Part shown: positions 1 to 11,329 of the stretch, piece by piece
Layout: each line of letters opens with the position of its first letter
How positions within the stretch are numbered: position 1 is the stretch's first letter
Assembly: GCA_023055425.1 (NCBI GenBank)
Contig: JALGPY010000009.1
Coordinates: 17,673,775-17,737,774, forward strand
Source of the DNA: Linanthus parryae
Lineage: Eukaryota; Streptophyta; Magnoliopsida; Ericales; Polemoniaceae
Direction of reading: 5' to 3'
Length of the DNA: 64,000 nt
Notes under the pieces: model-generated
What the model saw: the letters and a program-made list of their open reading frames with translations, nothing else
The model's database searches: none
Told to the model about the DNA's origin: nothing
Program-made: the position numbers and the translations under genes

Positions 1-1332
1 GAGGTTCCCCCCCTAGGGACCGCCCCCTTGCCTTGCCGCTCAAGCTAGGGCGCGGCCAAGGGCTAGGGCCATCCTAGCGCACGACCTGGCCATGCGTGGG
101 GCTAATCTGACCGGCCCAAGGCCGTGTCATGGTCCTTTTGGGTTTCGGCCAAAGCCTTGGTGAGCCCTACTGGACTGCTTTGACCCAAGAACATCCAAAA
201 ACAATTAAAATTGACCAAGCGCATTAAAATTTGATTTTAACTGTTTATGTGCTTATTGCATGGTGATTGGATATGGCCTTAGGTTGTGGTTTGTTATGGA
301 TGTTTATTTTTGTTTGTTTTACGGCCTGCGAGCCGATCAAATTAATGTAATAGTTAATTAGGCTTTATGTCATGCGAGCCGGTCTTCATCTCAACTTGTG
401 GATCTCTCTATTTTGTTTAGATTCTAGCTAGGATCAGATAGAGTAGATAATATCCAAGATTTGATGGAGCATGGGGAAACCACAAGATGGCGACAATCCA
501 TAAGAGCTATGGAGCATGGACCAAAATATGGAGGCACATGGAGATGAGCTTGCTATTTTTATAGGGGTCATATATATTCTCATTGGCTTGAAATATCTTA
601 GATTAGAGGCCATATCCAAATCAAGTTAAATTTTCTTTTGTGATTGTTTATTTTATTGTCTTATTATTTGTTGTTGGTGTATGGTTGATGCATGCAAAAT
701 TGATAATAAGATAATTAAAAACTCGGATCTTTTATTTAAGAGTTTGGCCAACTCAAAATAAGTAGATAAGTTGATATGGATCAACAAAACAATTAAAATT
801 GAAAAGAAAATCCCTCAATTTAAATATTGCATTTTGCCTTCTCGTTACTTAAGCACTCTTCATGATCATGATTATCAAGCTCGTGCGTGCCAAAGCAGGG
901 CGACTTGATTTGTCATGATTGTGTTGCGATGGCACAAGCAAGTAATGTGCACCTGTCTAAGTAAGAGGTTGGAAACAACTAGGTGATTTTAATGAGATTA
1001 AAAGCCTAGAGGCAAACAATTGGAATTATCCATGGGATGGATAAATAAGGAGTTATTTTCTCAATTGAACCAATAATTGCATAAGGATGCAATTGCAATT
1101 GTTCCTACCTAAATAACCTATTATAGATGACTTGCCAAAGCAAGCTCAAAAGAAGTGAAATATGGATCTTGGCACCCACTAGAAAATATAATGATATTTT
1201 TCGCATTAATATTGAGGGTTATTAATCCGAGAAAAATAGTGGAAGCTATGTTATTAAACTAGCCATTATTAAATATAGTTATTAATTCACGAAATACTAA
1301 AACTTGTATATTTTTCATACTGTAGAATTCCA
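1..1332 (+). other. non-coding sequence upstream of copia gag
   Basis: No ORF of interest. The first ~180 bases are GC-rich and the rest is AT-rich. By position it should be the untranslated leader of the copia element, possibly with older flanking DNA at the left edge. I found no LTR end or primer binding site in it. Confidence 0.4.
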
Positions 1333-2150
1333 ATGGCAAACAACTCATCGAGTTCATCACACTCCCTACGCTCTGTCATTGAGAATGACAAGCTTTTTGG
1401 AACTAACTTCCTAAACTGGTACAGGAACTTGAGAATCGTTCTCAAGAAGGAAATGAAACTGTACACTCTAGAGGAGGAAGTTTCTCAGGCTCCAAAGAAC
1501 AATACCGCTGCATCCCTAAAGGCGCATCAAAAGTTCGTTGATGATGCTAATGATGCAGCATGCCTGATGCTTTGCACCATGTCCTCTGAGATCCGGAAGC
1601 AACATGAGAACATGGCTGCGTACAATATGATCGCACACTTGAGCAGTTCTTCAAAGAGCAAGCTAGGGTTGAGAGGTACGAAGTCTCCATGGAATTGATT
1701 AAATGTCATATGCCAGAGGGAAACCCAGTGGGACCTCATGTACTCTGAATGATTGGGTACTTGAAGAATCTCGATAGACTACGGTTTCCGGTGGGTCAAG
1801 AGTTGGCCACAAATCTCGTTTTGCAATCGCTGCCCGAATTATGGACAGTTCATCATGAACTATAACAGGAACGAGATCGTGAAACCTCTGCCAGACCTAC
1901 TCAATATGTTGAGGACAGCTGAACAAAGCATCAACAAGGGAAAGGGCAAGGCCATAATGATGGTGCATAAAGGGAAGGGCAAAAGGTTTGCCACTACCTC
2001 CAATGGAAAAGGCAAGGCAGTTGCTAAATCCAAGGAAGTTTCTCTTAAGCCTGTTGGTGGCGTTTCCAAGGACGTGACTAAGGGTGATTGTCACTTCTGC
2101 AGTCAGCCTGGACACTGAAAGAGGAACTGCCCAAAGTATCTGGAGGTTAA
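1333..2150 (+). pseudogene. gag: copia gag (nucleocapsid polyprotein), broken
   Basis: The first reading frame (1333-1698) starts MANNSSSSSH and has the copia gag pattern of a short N-terminus with FGTNFLNWYRNLRIVL. The frame shifts near 1690 and again near 1850, where MNYNRNEIVKPLPDLLNML resumes. A lysine/glycine-rich linker follows, then a CCHC zinc knuckle, CHFC-SQPGH-x4-C (2092-2133), in which a TGA stop sits right after the histidine. In the family, gag forms the virus-like particle and the knuckle binds element RNA. This copy cannot make a full gag. Confidence 0.8.
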
Positions 2151-2214
2151 ATGGCTTGGAATAGCGATTCCATCACCACCTGGTAATTTTCTTATAGATG
2201 TCAATAATAATTGC

Positions 2215-2620
2215 TCTTCATCTAGGGTATTAGATACTGGATGTGGATCTCACATTTTTCAAAATGTGCAGGATCTAAAGAGAAGTAGAAGATGGGCTAA
2301 AGCGGAGATAGATATTTGCGTTGTGAATGGAGCAAAGGTTGCTGCATTAGCTGTAGGCGTGTACGAGCTGTCTCTGCCTTCAGGATTAGTTTTAGAATTA
2401 AATAATTGCTATTTTGTACGAGTTGTCTCCTCGTTGGAATTGGTCGGATTGGTCGAAAGGGTCCTGATGTAGTGGAAACATTATTTCTATTTCTTGTTTG
2501 TACTAGGAAGGTTTTACTATTTCAATAAAGGACAATTGTTTCTCCATTTATTTTGATAGTATTCACTATTGTAGTGCGCAATTATTTAATGGATTATATA
2601 TCCTTGATCTAAATAATCAT
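2215..2620 (+). pseudogene. copia aspartic protease, degenerate
   Basis: The reading VLDTGCGSHIFQNVQDL (about 2228-2278) contains the D-T-G active-site triad of retroviral-type aspartic proteases, followed by GVYELSLPSGLVLELNNCYFV, typical of the sequence after the copia active site. The frame then breaks at 2470 (TAG), and the 3' part is seen only in short frames. In the family this enzyme cleaves the gag-pol polyprotein. Confidence 0.7.
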
Positions 2621-2639
2621 GTCTATAACATAAATACCA

Positions 2640-3480
2640 AGAAGATTAAAATGAATGATTTAAATCCTGTTTATCTATGGCATTGTCGTTTAGGCCATAT
2701 AAACGTGAAACGTGTATCTAGACTCCATAAGGATGGATTACTAGACTCATTTGATTTTGAATCATATGAGTCATGTGAGGCTTGTTTACTGGGAAAAATG
2801 ACAAATTCCCCTTTCAATAAGAAATGTGAGAGGACTAGTGAGCAATCGGCGCTCGTTCATACTTATGTTTGTGGGCCATTTGCCACGCCTGCCATGGGTG
2901 GTTATGTCTACTTCATTACGTTCACTGATGATTTCATTAGATATGAATTTGTATACCTTATGAAGGCCAAATCCGAATCCTTTGAAAAGTTCAAATTCAA
3001 TAATGAAGTAGATAAGCAACTTGGCAAAAGTATCAAGGCTCTACGATCGAATTGTGGAGGAGAATACTTGAGCCAAGAGTTTAAAGACTATCTTAGAGAG
3101 TGTGGGATAATATCCCAACTCACTCCACCTTGAACGCCACAATGGAATGGCGTGTCCGATAGGAGGAATCGAACACCGTTGGACATGGTTCGAGCTATGA
3201 TGTGTCAAACTAATCTTCCATTATCATTTTGGGGCTAGCGCTCTATTGTGTGTAGCTTTCACTTTTAACCGTGTTCAATCTAAATCGGTCATGAAGACAC
3301 CACATGAGATGTGGAGTGGGAGGCGACCCATAGTGTCATTCATGAAGATTCGGGCCTGCGCTCTCTATGTAATGGGTTTACAATCAGACAAACTCGGCCC
3401 TAAGTGTTGTGGAATACCCTAAGGAAATTAAGGGATATTACCTCTACAATCCAACTGAGAACTAAGTGTTTGTTGCTCGA
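2640..3480 (+). pseudogene. copia integrase, all three catalytic acids replaced
   Basis: The GAG-pre-integrase zinc module is readable (LWHCRLGHI then CEACLLGKM), followed by the core with YFITFTDDFIRYEFVYLM and KALRSNCGGEYLS. The expected first Asp in the H-T-D-x-C-G-P context reads HTYVCGPF, the second (RSDxGGEY) reads RSNCGGEY, and the Glu of NGVxERxNRT reads NGVSDRRNRT in another frame. A stop at 3131 and frameshifts around 3130-3470 separate the core from the C-terminal part. Integrase normally inserts the cDNA into chromosomal DNA; this copy should be inactive. Confidence 0.8.
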
Positions 3481-5307
3481 TCCGGCGTGTTTCTAGAAAG
3501 AGAATTTGTCTCTAAAGAAGCAAGTGAGAGGACTGTAGAACTTGAAGAAAGTCAAGAACCACAAACTACTAATCCTGCTATGGAACATGAACAAGAACCA
3601 CAAAATGTTGTGGAGTATCCTGTTCAAGTAACACAAGATCTTCGTAGTTCGAGTAGAGTGCGCCAGGAGCCAGAGAGGTATGGACTTCTCGTGACTGATT
3701 CTGGTGACACGTTGCTCCTAGATGATGAGCGTACAACCTATGGAGAGGCCATGAAAGGGTTAGACTCTCAGAAGCAGCGCAAATCCATGGAATCGGAGAT
3801 GGAATCCATGTATAGCAACAAAGTATGGACTTTGGTGGAACCAACCCAAGGGGCGTGCCCCTTACGGTGCAAGTGGGTCTTCAAGAAGAAGACCAACATG
3901 GATGGTAATGTGATCACCTATAAGGGTCGATTGGTTGCAAAAGGATTCAGACATATTCATGGTATAGACTATGATGAAACCTCTTCACCTGTCGCAATGA
4001 CCAAATCCATCCGAATCCTACTTGCTGTTGTAGCATAATACGACTATGAGATTTGGCAGATGAATGTCAAAATAATGCTTCTGTATAGAAACCTCCTCGA
4101 GGATGTGTACATGACACAGCTTAAGGGTTTTGTGGATCCAGAGCATGCAAATAATTTCTGTAAGCTACAACGATCAATTAATGGATTAAATCAAGCTTCT
4201 AGGAGTTGGAATCGACGTTTTGATGAAGCAGTCAAAGAGTTTTACTTCATCAAGAACGATGATGAGTATTGTGTCTACAAGAAGGTTAGTGGGAGCTCTG
4301 TTGCTTTTCTGGTCTTACATGTGGATGACATACTACTCATTGGAAACAACATTCCAATGCTGCATTCTGTGAAAGTTTGGCTAGGAAAGTGTTTCTCAAT
4401 GAAGGACTTGGGGGATGCAGCATATATACTTGGTATCAAGATCTATAGAGATAGATCTAGGAAGACGCTAGGCCTAATTCAAAGTACATATATAGACAAG
4501 GTGTTGAATCGGTTCAACATGCAAGATTCCAAGAAGGGATTCTTGCCCATGTCGCATGGAATCACTCTTTTGAAGTGTGATTGTCCTTCCATTGCGATTG
4601 AGAAGGAACGCATGAGTCACGTGCCCTATGCATCGGCCATAGGATCCATCATGTACGACATGTTATGTACTAGACTAGATGTGTCATACGCATTGAGTAT
4701 GACAAGGAGATATCAGTCTAATCCGGGTGAGAGCCACTGGATTGCTGTCAAGAACATCCTTAAGTATCTGAGAAGAACTAAGGATGCATTCTTGATATAT
4801 GAAGGGGAGGAAGAGTTGCGTGTAAGGGGTTACATGGATGCAAGCTTCCAAACCGACATAGATGATTTCAGATCGCAGTCGGGATTCGTGTATTGCTTGA
4901 ATGGAGGAGCTGTGAACTGGAAGAGTTCCAAGCAAGAGATGGTTGCTGATTCTACAATTGAGTATGAGTACATTGCTACGAGTGGCGCAACAAAGGAAGA
5001 TGTTTTGATTAGGAAGTTCATTACTGAACTTGGTGTGGTTTCTAGAATTGTGGATCCAGTAGAGTTGGATTGTGACAACACTGGGGCGATCGCACAATCA
5101 AAGGAACCCAGGTCACACCAGAAATCCAAACACGTACTCAGGAAGTTCCATCTTATTCGAGATATCATCGATAGAGGAGATGTGAAGATATGAAAGATTC
5201 CTACAGATGAGAATCAGTCAGATCCTCTTAAAAAGCAGCTTGTTCAGCGCAAGCATGATGGGCACACTAGATATATGGGCATAGGAGATGCGCCAGATTG
5301 GCTCTAG
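3481..5307 (+). pseudogene. copia reverse transcriptase and RNase H, broken by stops
   Basis: A linker (from about 3481) leads into RT with CKWVFKKKTNMDG and GRLVAKGFRHIHGIDYDET, then a TAA at 4036. The next frame (4060-5193) carries the rest of RT, with the catalytic pair in LHVDDILLIGN near 4320-4335, and RNase H with GYMDASFQTD, EYEYIATS and CDNTGAIAQS. The upstream catalytic Asp of the usual QMDVKTAFLNG motif reads QMNVKIMLLY, so a key residue is lost. After a TGA at 5191 the family-typical tail ending in DAPDWL stops at 5307, just before the polypurine tract. Confidence 0.85.
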
Positions 5308-5310
5308 TGC

Positions 5311-5320
5311 AAGTGGGAGA
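5311..5320 (+). promoter_or_regulatory. polypurine tract of the copia element
   Basis: AAGTGGGAGA lies directly before the LTR start TGTTGG. It is the copia-type plus-strand primer site and fixes the 5' edge of the 3' LTR. Confidence 0.75.
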
Positions 5321-5321
5321 C

Positions 5322-6746
5322 TGTTGGAATAGATGACCTAGAGGCAATCTTTTTAGTATGAATAGTGTTTTTGGAAGAAACATTCATTGTATTATTTATG
5401 GAGATATTTAATCTAATGAAGTCCTTAGATTAAAAATATGTTGTTTATATTTAATATCCCTAGTCAATTATATTGATTAACGGGACGATCAACTATGGAC
5501 TAGTATGTGGTTAGATTGATATGTAGATATCACGATCTAACATATAGTTATGCATTTGGAGTAATGGCACACTGGATTGACACATAACGAGAAGGCTACA
5601 TACAGGTTATGTAAAGTCACAAGTGCTTCTCGTAGTGACAACGATATTGTCATCCTTAGACTTGAAGACACTGGGTCCTCTAGTTGTGGAATATTGTGTT
5701 TTGACATCGTTAAATGCTACACCGTAACTGGGTAGTAATAAAGGAGATAGTCGAATACAATAAGGAATTAATCTTAGAGATGGTAGTGATGTAGATAGAA
5801 TTTTTCGCTCCCCATAACGGGAGAAAATATTCACGGCTATTCGAGGAGTGGTGCTTATAGAATGTCTGACCAAACTCAGATAAATCAATATAGTGAGTGA
5901 TATTGATCTTATATGCATGGGTAAGACTATTCCCATGATCGAGAAATTATGGATTGGATATGCGAGTTTGACTTTTATGTCTCGTGTCAAATTCGAATAT
6001 AGAGAAAAAGGGATGAGACAATACTTGCACAATGTTTGCCGGATGACTATTTCTATTAGTTGGGTAGCGTGGATGTCTTGCTAGAGGCCGCTCCATGTTA
6101 GTAATAGTTACTACCAACTAAGTAGAAACTTATGGGGTCACACTCCCTATGGATTAGACCGGACTTGGGAAGTAATTAATATGATTAGTTAATTAGAAGG
6201 ATCAATACGCAACTACTTTCAAACTTAGTAGGTCTAATTTGCCATAGGGACTAATACGTGTATGGGCGGGCTTAGGATAGGGGCTTTTCTGCAGTCAACA
6301 AGGAGTTGTTGGACTATATAACGGACACTTGTAGCTTCCTTCCTACAACTAAGGCTCATAACACATTGAGTGGGAGAGAAAATCAAGGAGAGAGAGAGAA
6401 AGAACCAAGGAGGTCGAACCCCCTTTGTCCGCCCCTACCCTGTCGGCCACAACAAGAAGGCCGAGCCCCTCTTTTTGTGTTCATTGTGTGACCTTTTTCT
6501 TCTTCTTCTTCCATCGTTCCTATCTAGCACAAGGTGTTGGAAGATCCGGATTCTAACCTAGGAGTGGACTAGCCATCGAGACGTGAACACAATTGCACGA
6601 GTGAAGTCATCAAAGGAGAACCAAAAGGTATTTTGATACTAATCCCTTACCATCGTTATGAATTCTAGACTTGTGATCCTTGGAGGGTCTTGAACGAATT
6701 AATTATTGTTTATTCCGTTGCGTATCCGCATTCAAAACCCTACACA
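5322..6746 (+). repeat. 3' LTR of the copia element
   Basis: It begins TGTTGGAATAGATGACC right after the polypurine tract and ends in CCCTACACA at 6744-6746. The exact last base is uncertain by 2 nt. A TATATAAC box is at 6315-6322, with a short transcribed leader after it. Sequence from the start to about 6270 aligns with the reverse complement of 8131-9197, which confirms it as a repeat. It contains no coding sequence. Confidence 0.8.
6315..6322 (+). promoter_or_regulatory. candidate TATA box in the copia LTR
   Basis: TATATAAC in the second half of the LTR, followed by a pyrimidine-rich leader. This is the expected promoter position for a plant LTR. It is sequence resemblance only. Confidence 0.45.
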
Positions 6747-8130
6747 GAGGACCATACCTCCTTAAATATGAATGCTATGAAGATAGTTTTTTCTCAAAAT
6801 GACCCCCCTCTCTGAGTCTAGTTTTATAAACTATAAGATTTGAAAATTTTACAGACAAAAAAGTTGAAGATAGACCACGTTTTTTACAAACTGGTCAGAT
6901 TGTAAAGACATGCAATTTTCACCTAGAACACTCAAAACATGATCAAATCATTTATATAACATATGACTCTTGAGATACTTGATTTTTCACTTAGATACAA
7001 AAAATGTAAACATGCAATAGAGATCAGACCTTTGAAATTTAAGAATCAGACGAAAACTTCATACTCAAAAATTGTTATCCAAGATCAAAAACATACATGT
7101 AAGCAAAGATCGACAAATTTTCTATCACGATGATTAAAGTAACATCAAGATTCATAAAAGAAAAGAGAAAAGAGACGATGACAAGACCTTAAAGAGCTTA
7201 AAAATCATGAAGAATGTGAAGTAAATGGCTCCCCCTATGCATAGCATGACCTTCGACTTGAGTTTTTCATGAATTTGAAGGTGAAAAATGAAGTTTCGGA
7301 GGTGTTTTGTGAGGTCAACACTCCAATCTGTAAATAGAGATATTTTGAGAGAGAATGGAGCTATTGAGTGTTCTTCAATGGAGGAGAAGATGGAAAAATG
7401 AAAATGAGAAAGCAAGAGAGTGATGATTAATGGAATTCATGTGAGGGTGGAGTGAATAATCCCACAATGGGATGTACAGACATACAAAGTGGTAGGTTGT
7501 AGTGGGAGTTGTTGGGAGATGATCAGTTGATGGTGATGATGATGACTATAAGAGTGTGTATGTGTGTGTATAAGTACATTAGTAGTATTGAAAAAGTGAT
7601 GTTATCTTAGTAGGAGTAGTCAAGAAGACACATTATTTAATTGGTGTTGACCAAAATGGTGGAGAGAGTACTTTGGGGTGTAAGTATCAATTATGTGAGT
7701 TGATGGATGGAGTTGAAGTATAAAAACAAAGAGTAAAGGGGGTGAAAAGGTAATTTTGAATTACTAACTATCACATAAATTTTATTTGTTATAGATTAGA
7801 AAAGTCTCAAATAATTCCAAACAAACTACTATGGATATAAATATCAAAATCTAATTTTTAGAAAACTACACATATGTACCAAATGTACAAATAATTTTCG
7901 AATAGTATAGCTCAAGTTTCTAAAACTATAAAATAACCCCAAAATAAAAATATATGTAATCATATATGTCAAATGACACCCTTGTACTTTAAAATTAAGA
8001 ATAATTCATTAATAAGTTTGAAATTATTTTCAAATATTTCCTGAAATTACAAGGTAACCCCGAACTAGAATACGGGGTATTATATTTACAATCACTAATT
8101 CTTTATTGATTTCAAACTTGCCCCAATACT
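6747..8130 (-). repeat. AT-rich LTR-like sequence, unassigned
   Basis: No credible gene. Read on the minus strand it begins near 8085 with an ATAATACCCCGTATT motif, as many plant gypsy LTRs do, continues through AT-rich sequence into a CT-rich leader with a short ORF (7152-7415), and runs to 6747. No partner LTR, primer site or target duplication was found, so it could be a solo LTR or another repeat. Confidence 0.3.
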
Positions 8131-8265
8131 AATCATGTTCATACATGGATTAGTCTAATAGCCTATTCCTTTCCATACATGGATTAGTCTAATAGTCTAA
8201 TCATGTCCATACACGGATTAGTCTAATAGCCTAATCCTTTCCATACACAGATTAGTCTAATTGCT
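8131..8265. repeat. four tandem ~34-bp repeats inside the partial LTR
   Basis: Four consecutive units with the core CATACAxGGATTAGTCTAAT, each preceded by AATCATGT or a variant. The plus-strand LTR at 5322 has only one recognisable unit (near 6250-6270), so the array expanded in this copy. Confidence 0.7.
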
Positions 8266-9197
8266 ATTTAGTCCAACTAAATATGCACGTTATTGCGTTT
8301 TGATCATTAATCCTTCTAACTGTTAATTAGTCCAATTAATTAGCATATACATCCTGTTTAATCCTTCTAGTGTGTGACCCTGCAGGTTTCTATTACGTTG
8401 GCAGTAACAACTACAAACATTTAACGGTGTTTGGCAACACATTAATGCTACCCAACTAATAGAAATAGTCAGTGATCTGACATACCTATGTGACCAATTT
8501 TATCGTGCTATATTGTCTCTTTGTCACAATATCGGATTGGACATGAGACACATATGTCACACTCGTATATCCAATCCATAGTTTCTCGATCCTGGGAATA
8601 GACTTATCTAAACAGATAACAGCAATACCATATGTTGATTTATCTGAGTCTGGCCAGACATTTAATAAGTATTACTTATCGAGTGGTCATGGATATCTAC
8701 TCCCGTTATGTGGGAGGGAAAAATCCTCTCTACATCACTACCATCTCTCAGCTTGCTTCCTATCGTGTCCAATTAGCATCTTTTAGTTACCCAGTTACGG
8801 TGTAACGTTTGATGATATCAAAACATGATAATCCACAACTAGAGTATCTAGTGACTTCAATTCGTAGGGATACAAAATCATTGTCACTACGAGAAGCACT
8901 TGTGACATTCACATAACTCTCATGTAGCCTTCTCGTGGTGGGTCAATCCATTATGACGTTACTCCTAATAAATACCCATGTGTTAGACTTGATATCCCCA
9001 TATCAATATACCCACATACTAGTCTGTAGTCATCGTCCTATTAATCAATATACTTGACTAGGGATAATTGAAGATCAACTAAAATTACAATCTAATGACT
9101 TCATTATATTAATATCTTCATATATAATAAAATAAATATTTTAGCCAAAACAACGTTCACACTAAAACAGATTGCCTCTAGGGCATCAACACCAACA
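8131..9197 (-). repeat. partial LTR of the same copia family, reverse strand
   Basis: The reverse complement starts TGTTGGTGTTGATGCCCTAG at 9197 and aligns with the 3' LTR at 5322 over most of its U3 part. Shared blocks include the CTAGAGGCAATC start, GAGAAGGCTACAT, CTTCTCGTAGTGACAA, CCGTAACTGGGTA and GGTCACAC. Homology fades near 8131, before the TATA-box region of the other copy, so the promoter and downstream part are missing. It directly abuts the LINE fragment on its right. Confidence 0.75.
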
Positions 9198-10077
9198 CCG
9201 TGGTGATCTCTAAGAGGCTTATCGTCATGAGGAGTGTTTCCTTTGCAATAAATCAAGGGTTAGGTGGTTGATGGAGGGTTCGCAAAACACTTCCTTTTTC
9301 CATGCCTCCACTTGTAGCATCATTAGCAGTCCCAGTCTTTATGTTTGCTTCTGGAGGAAGGGAGCGATTCCTCAGAGGTTCAGGTTAGTGGGCATGTTGC
9401 GGTTCAATACTTTCATGGGATAAATTTTTTGTCCCCCATGCAGGAGATTGGGGGTTTTCTGGATCCGGTTTCTTCTCGGATCACTATGCAAATGAACCGT
9501 ATGCTTATAGTTGTTCCTTCTCCTAAGAAAATACGTTCAAATATTTTACAAGATTATGGCGAGTGTTCTAGGACCTGATTGATCAGTGATGAGTTTTATT
9601 GTTCTTGTATGGATATTATTGTTGTTGATGTTGTTGTTGCAGTGCAGCCCTTTTTCAGGGGGGGTTTATACCCAATTCTCTTACCTCGGCGAACTTGACA
9701 CTTGTTCCCATGGTGGTTGCTTCTCGCACTTTTTGTTGATTTACGCCTGTTAGTTTGTGAAACTTCTCGTACAAGTCTCTGGGTAGGGTTATTTATCGGT
9801 TTTGAATGGTGCTCCCTGAGATTTTTTTCTTCCGAGCAGGCCGATTTTATTTTGGGGAAGATCGATCCATGAGAATATGGTCCTTACACAAAAATTTCTT
9901 TCAGATGCCACAAGCGCATCAGGGGAGGTAATGTGGTTGTGAAGCTAGAGAAGGGGTATGATCGTGTCAGCTGGGATTTCCTTATTGCTTTGTTGCGACG
10001 TTTTCGCTTCGTGGAGGATTTCTGCCGCTTGGATAGGGAATGTTTTTCTAATTGCTGGTACTCTTTCAGTTTGCAAG
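9198..10077 (+). pseudogene. LINE ORF2 fragment 1 (linker and N-terminal RT)
   Basis: The reading RWLMEGSQNTSFFHAS (about 9260-9307) is the conserved LINE segment between endonuclease and RT. Further frames give the F-x-P-V-S-L-x-NFSYK block near 9745-9770 and GGNVVVKLEKGYDRVSWDFL (9927-9985), the RT block around the first catalytic Asp. Several stops and frame changes show it is old. The endonuclease part is absent, so the LINE is 5'-truncated. The reading stops at the insertion of the Athila-type element and resumes at 30867. Bases 10073-10077 (GCAAG) are the duplicated target. Confidence 0.8.
10073..10077. repeat. target site duplication GCAAG, left copy
   Basis: GCAAG directly precedes the 5' LTR and is repeated at 30862-30866 directly after the 3' LTR, defining one 20.8-kb insertion unit. 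Confidence 0.9.
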
Positions 10078-11329
10078 TGATAACTCTGTATTACAGTTAT
10101 ATTTCTTATACGATTTTATACCGTTTTAGGTGATTTCCGGGTAAAATATATGAGATTACGCAAAGATTACAAGGAATTTGAGTATGTGGAGCTTTACGCG
10201 CATAAGTGATAATCCGGCGTGTGATCGGCCATTTGAGCTATTTATCTCATGTTTTACACGAAGTACTTGTAGATGTTTGATTCTCATATACTAGAGGCTC
10301 ATATCGTTGAATGGGGACGGAAATGAACTTCGGAAACGACTAAAAAAGTTATGAAGATGGACAAGGGATTTGTGCGAATTCGCAGCCAATGGGATGAACT
10401 AGAAACTCGGTCCTAGACTCACTTGTGTTGGCCATTCTCTGTATTCACCATGACCATCAGCCAAGCCACAATACAAACCACAAGCCAGATTCACCATCAC
10501 CATCTCCAAAATACACCACTGAACCCACAACAACTCACAATTAACCATCATAACCACTGCCATCACCTCTATGACATTCACAACCAACACCTTTACCATT
10601 ACCACCTAACTTCAACCACTTAAACTACCAACTTTTTCAAAATCCTAACAGCAGATTACCTCCTTGCAACCAAAGCCAAACATAATATATTACCCATACC
10701 TCCAATTCTCCATGAATAAACCCAGCAGCCCTTACAGCCACCATCCTCCATGAATCAACACCATAACACCTCCAAACTACCATTTCTTCCAGACCCTATA
10801 ACCTGCAACTCTATATTATACCCTTACCTCCTCAGTCCAAAACCTAAGAAAATATTTTCCATCAAATGCTTCACCTTTTACACCACCAGTAATGGACGTG
10901 AACCAATTATATATCCACCTAATCAACCCCTGCATTCATCACTAATTGCAGCCACCACAAACACCGAACCACCATAACCCTTCATCCACCTGTACCACAT
11001 AAGAAAACCCACCATGCAATCATCCCTGGCAGCTCAAAAACAGAGAAGAACGAAGAAGAAAGTACAAAAAGCAAAAGAAAAGAAAAACCCATGAGATCCC
11101 ACGACCTAACCACTATAGTTTACGATCTGACCTCCTGGTCGCGCGATCAGAGGCAGGGTGGGGTCTGATTGCACGACTAGACAAGGTGACCTTGCGATAT
11201 CCTGGAGCTAAAAAATCACACAGACAAAGAAAAAAAGAGATGCAGCTATGCTTGTTCAAAACTACGTAGTTTTGTTAATTAATTCCTAACCCATGAGTAA
11301 TTAATAGACTACAAACATCTTATATATAA

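Larger units (their letters stand above)
1..6746 (+). mobile_element. Ty1/copia retrotransposon, 5' end not seen
   Basis: Domains run in copia order: gag with zinc knuckle, protease, integrase, RT, RNase H, polypurine tract, 3' LTR. No 5' LTR and no TGGTATCAGAGC-type primer site are visible in the first 1332 bases, so the left LTR is probably outside the window or lost. The coding region has several stops and frameshifts, so this copy is dead. A partial LTR of the same family lies at 8131-9197 on the other strand. Confidence 0.8.

Noticed and set aside
7152..7415. An 87-aa minus-strand ORF as a host gene
   Set aside because: It lies in an AT-rich LTR-like leader, has no known motif and no neighbours that would support a gene.
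10423..10977. His/Thr/Pro-rich small proteins
   Set aside because: They come from a CA-rich stretch of the Athila LTR; the other LTR has them out of frame.
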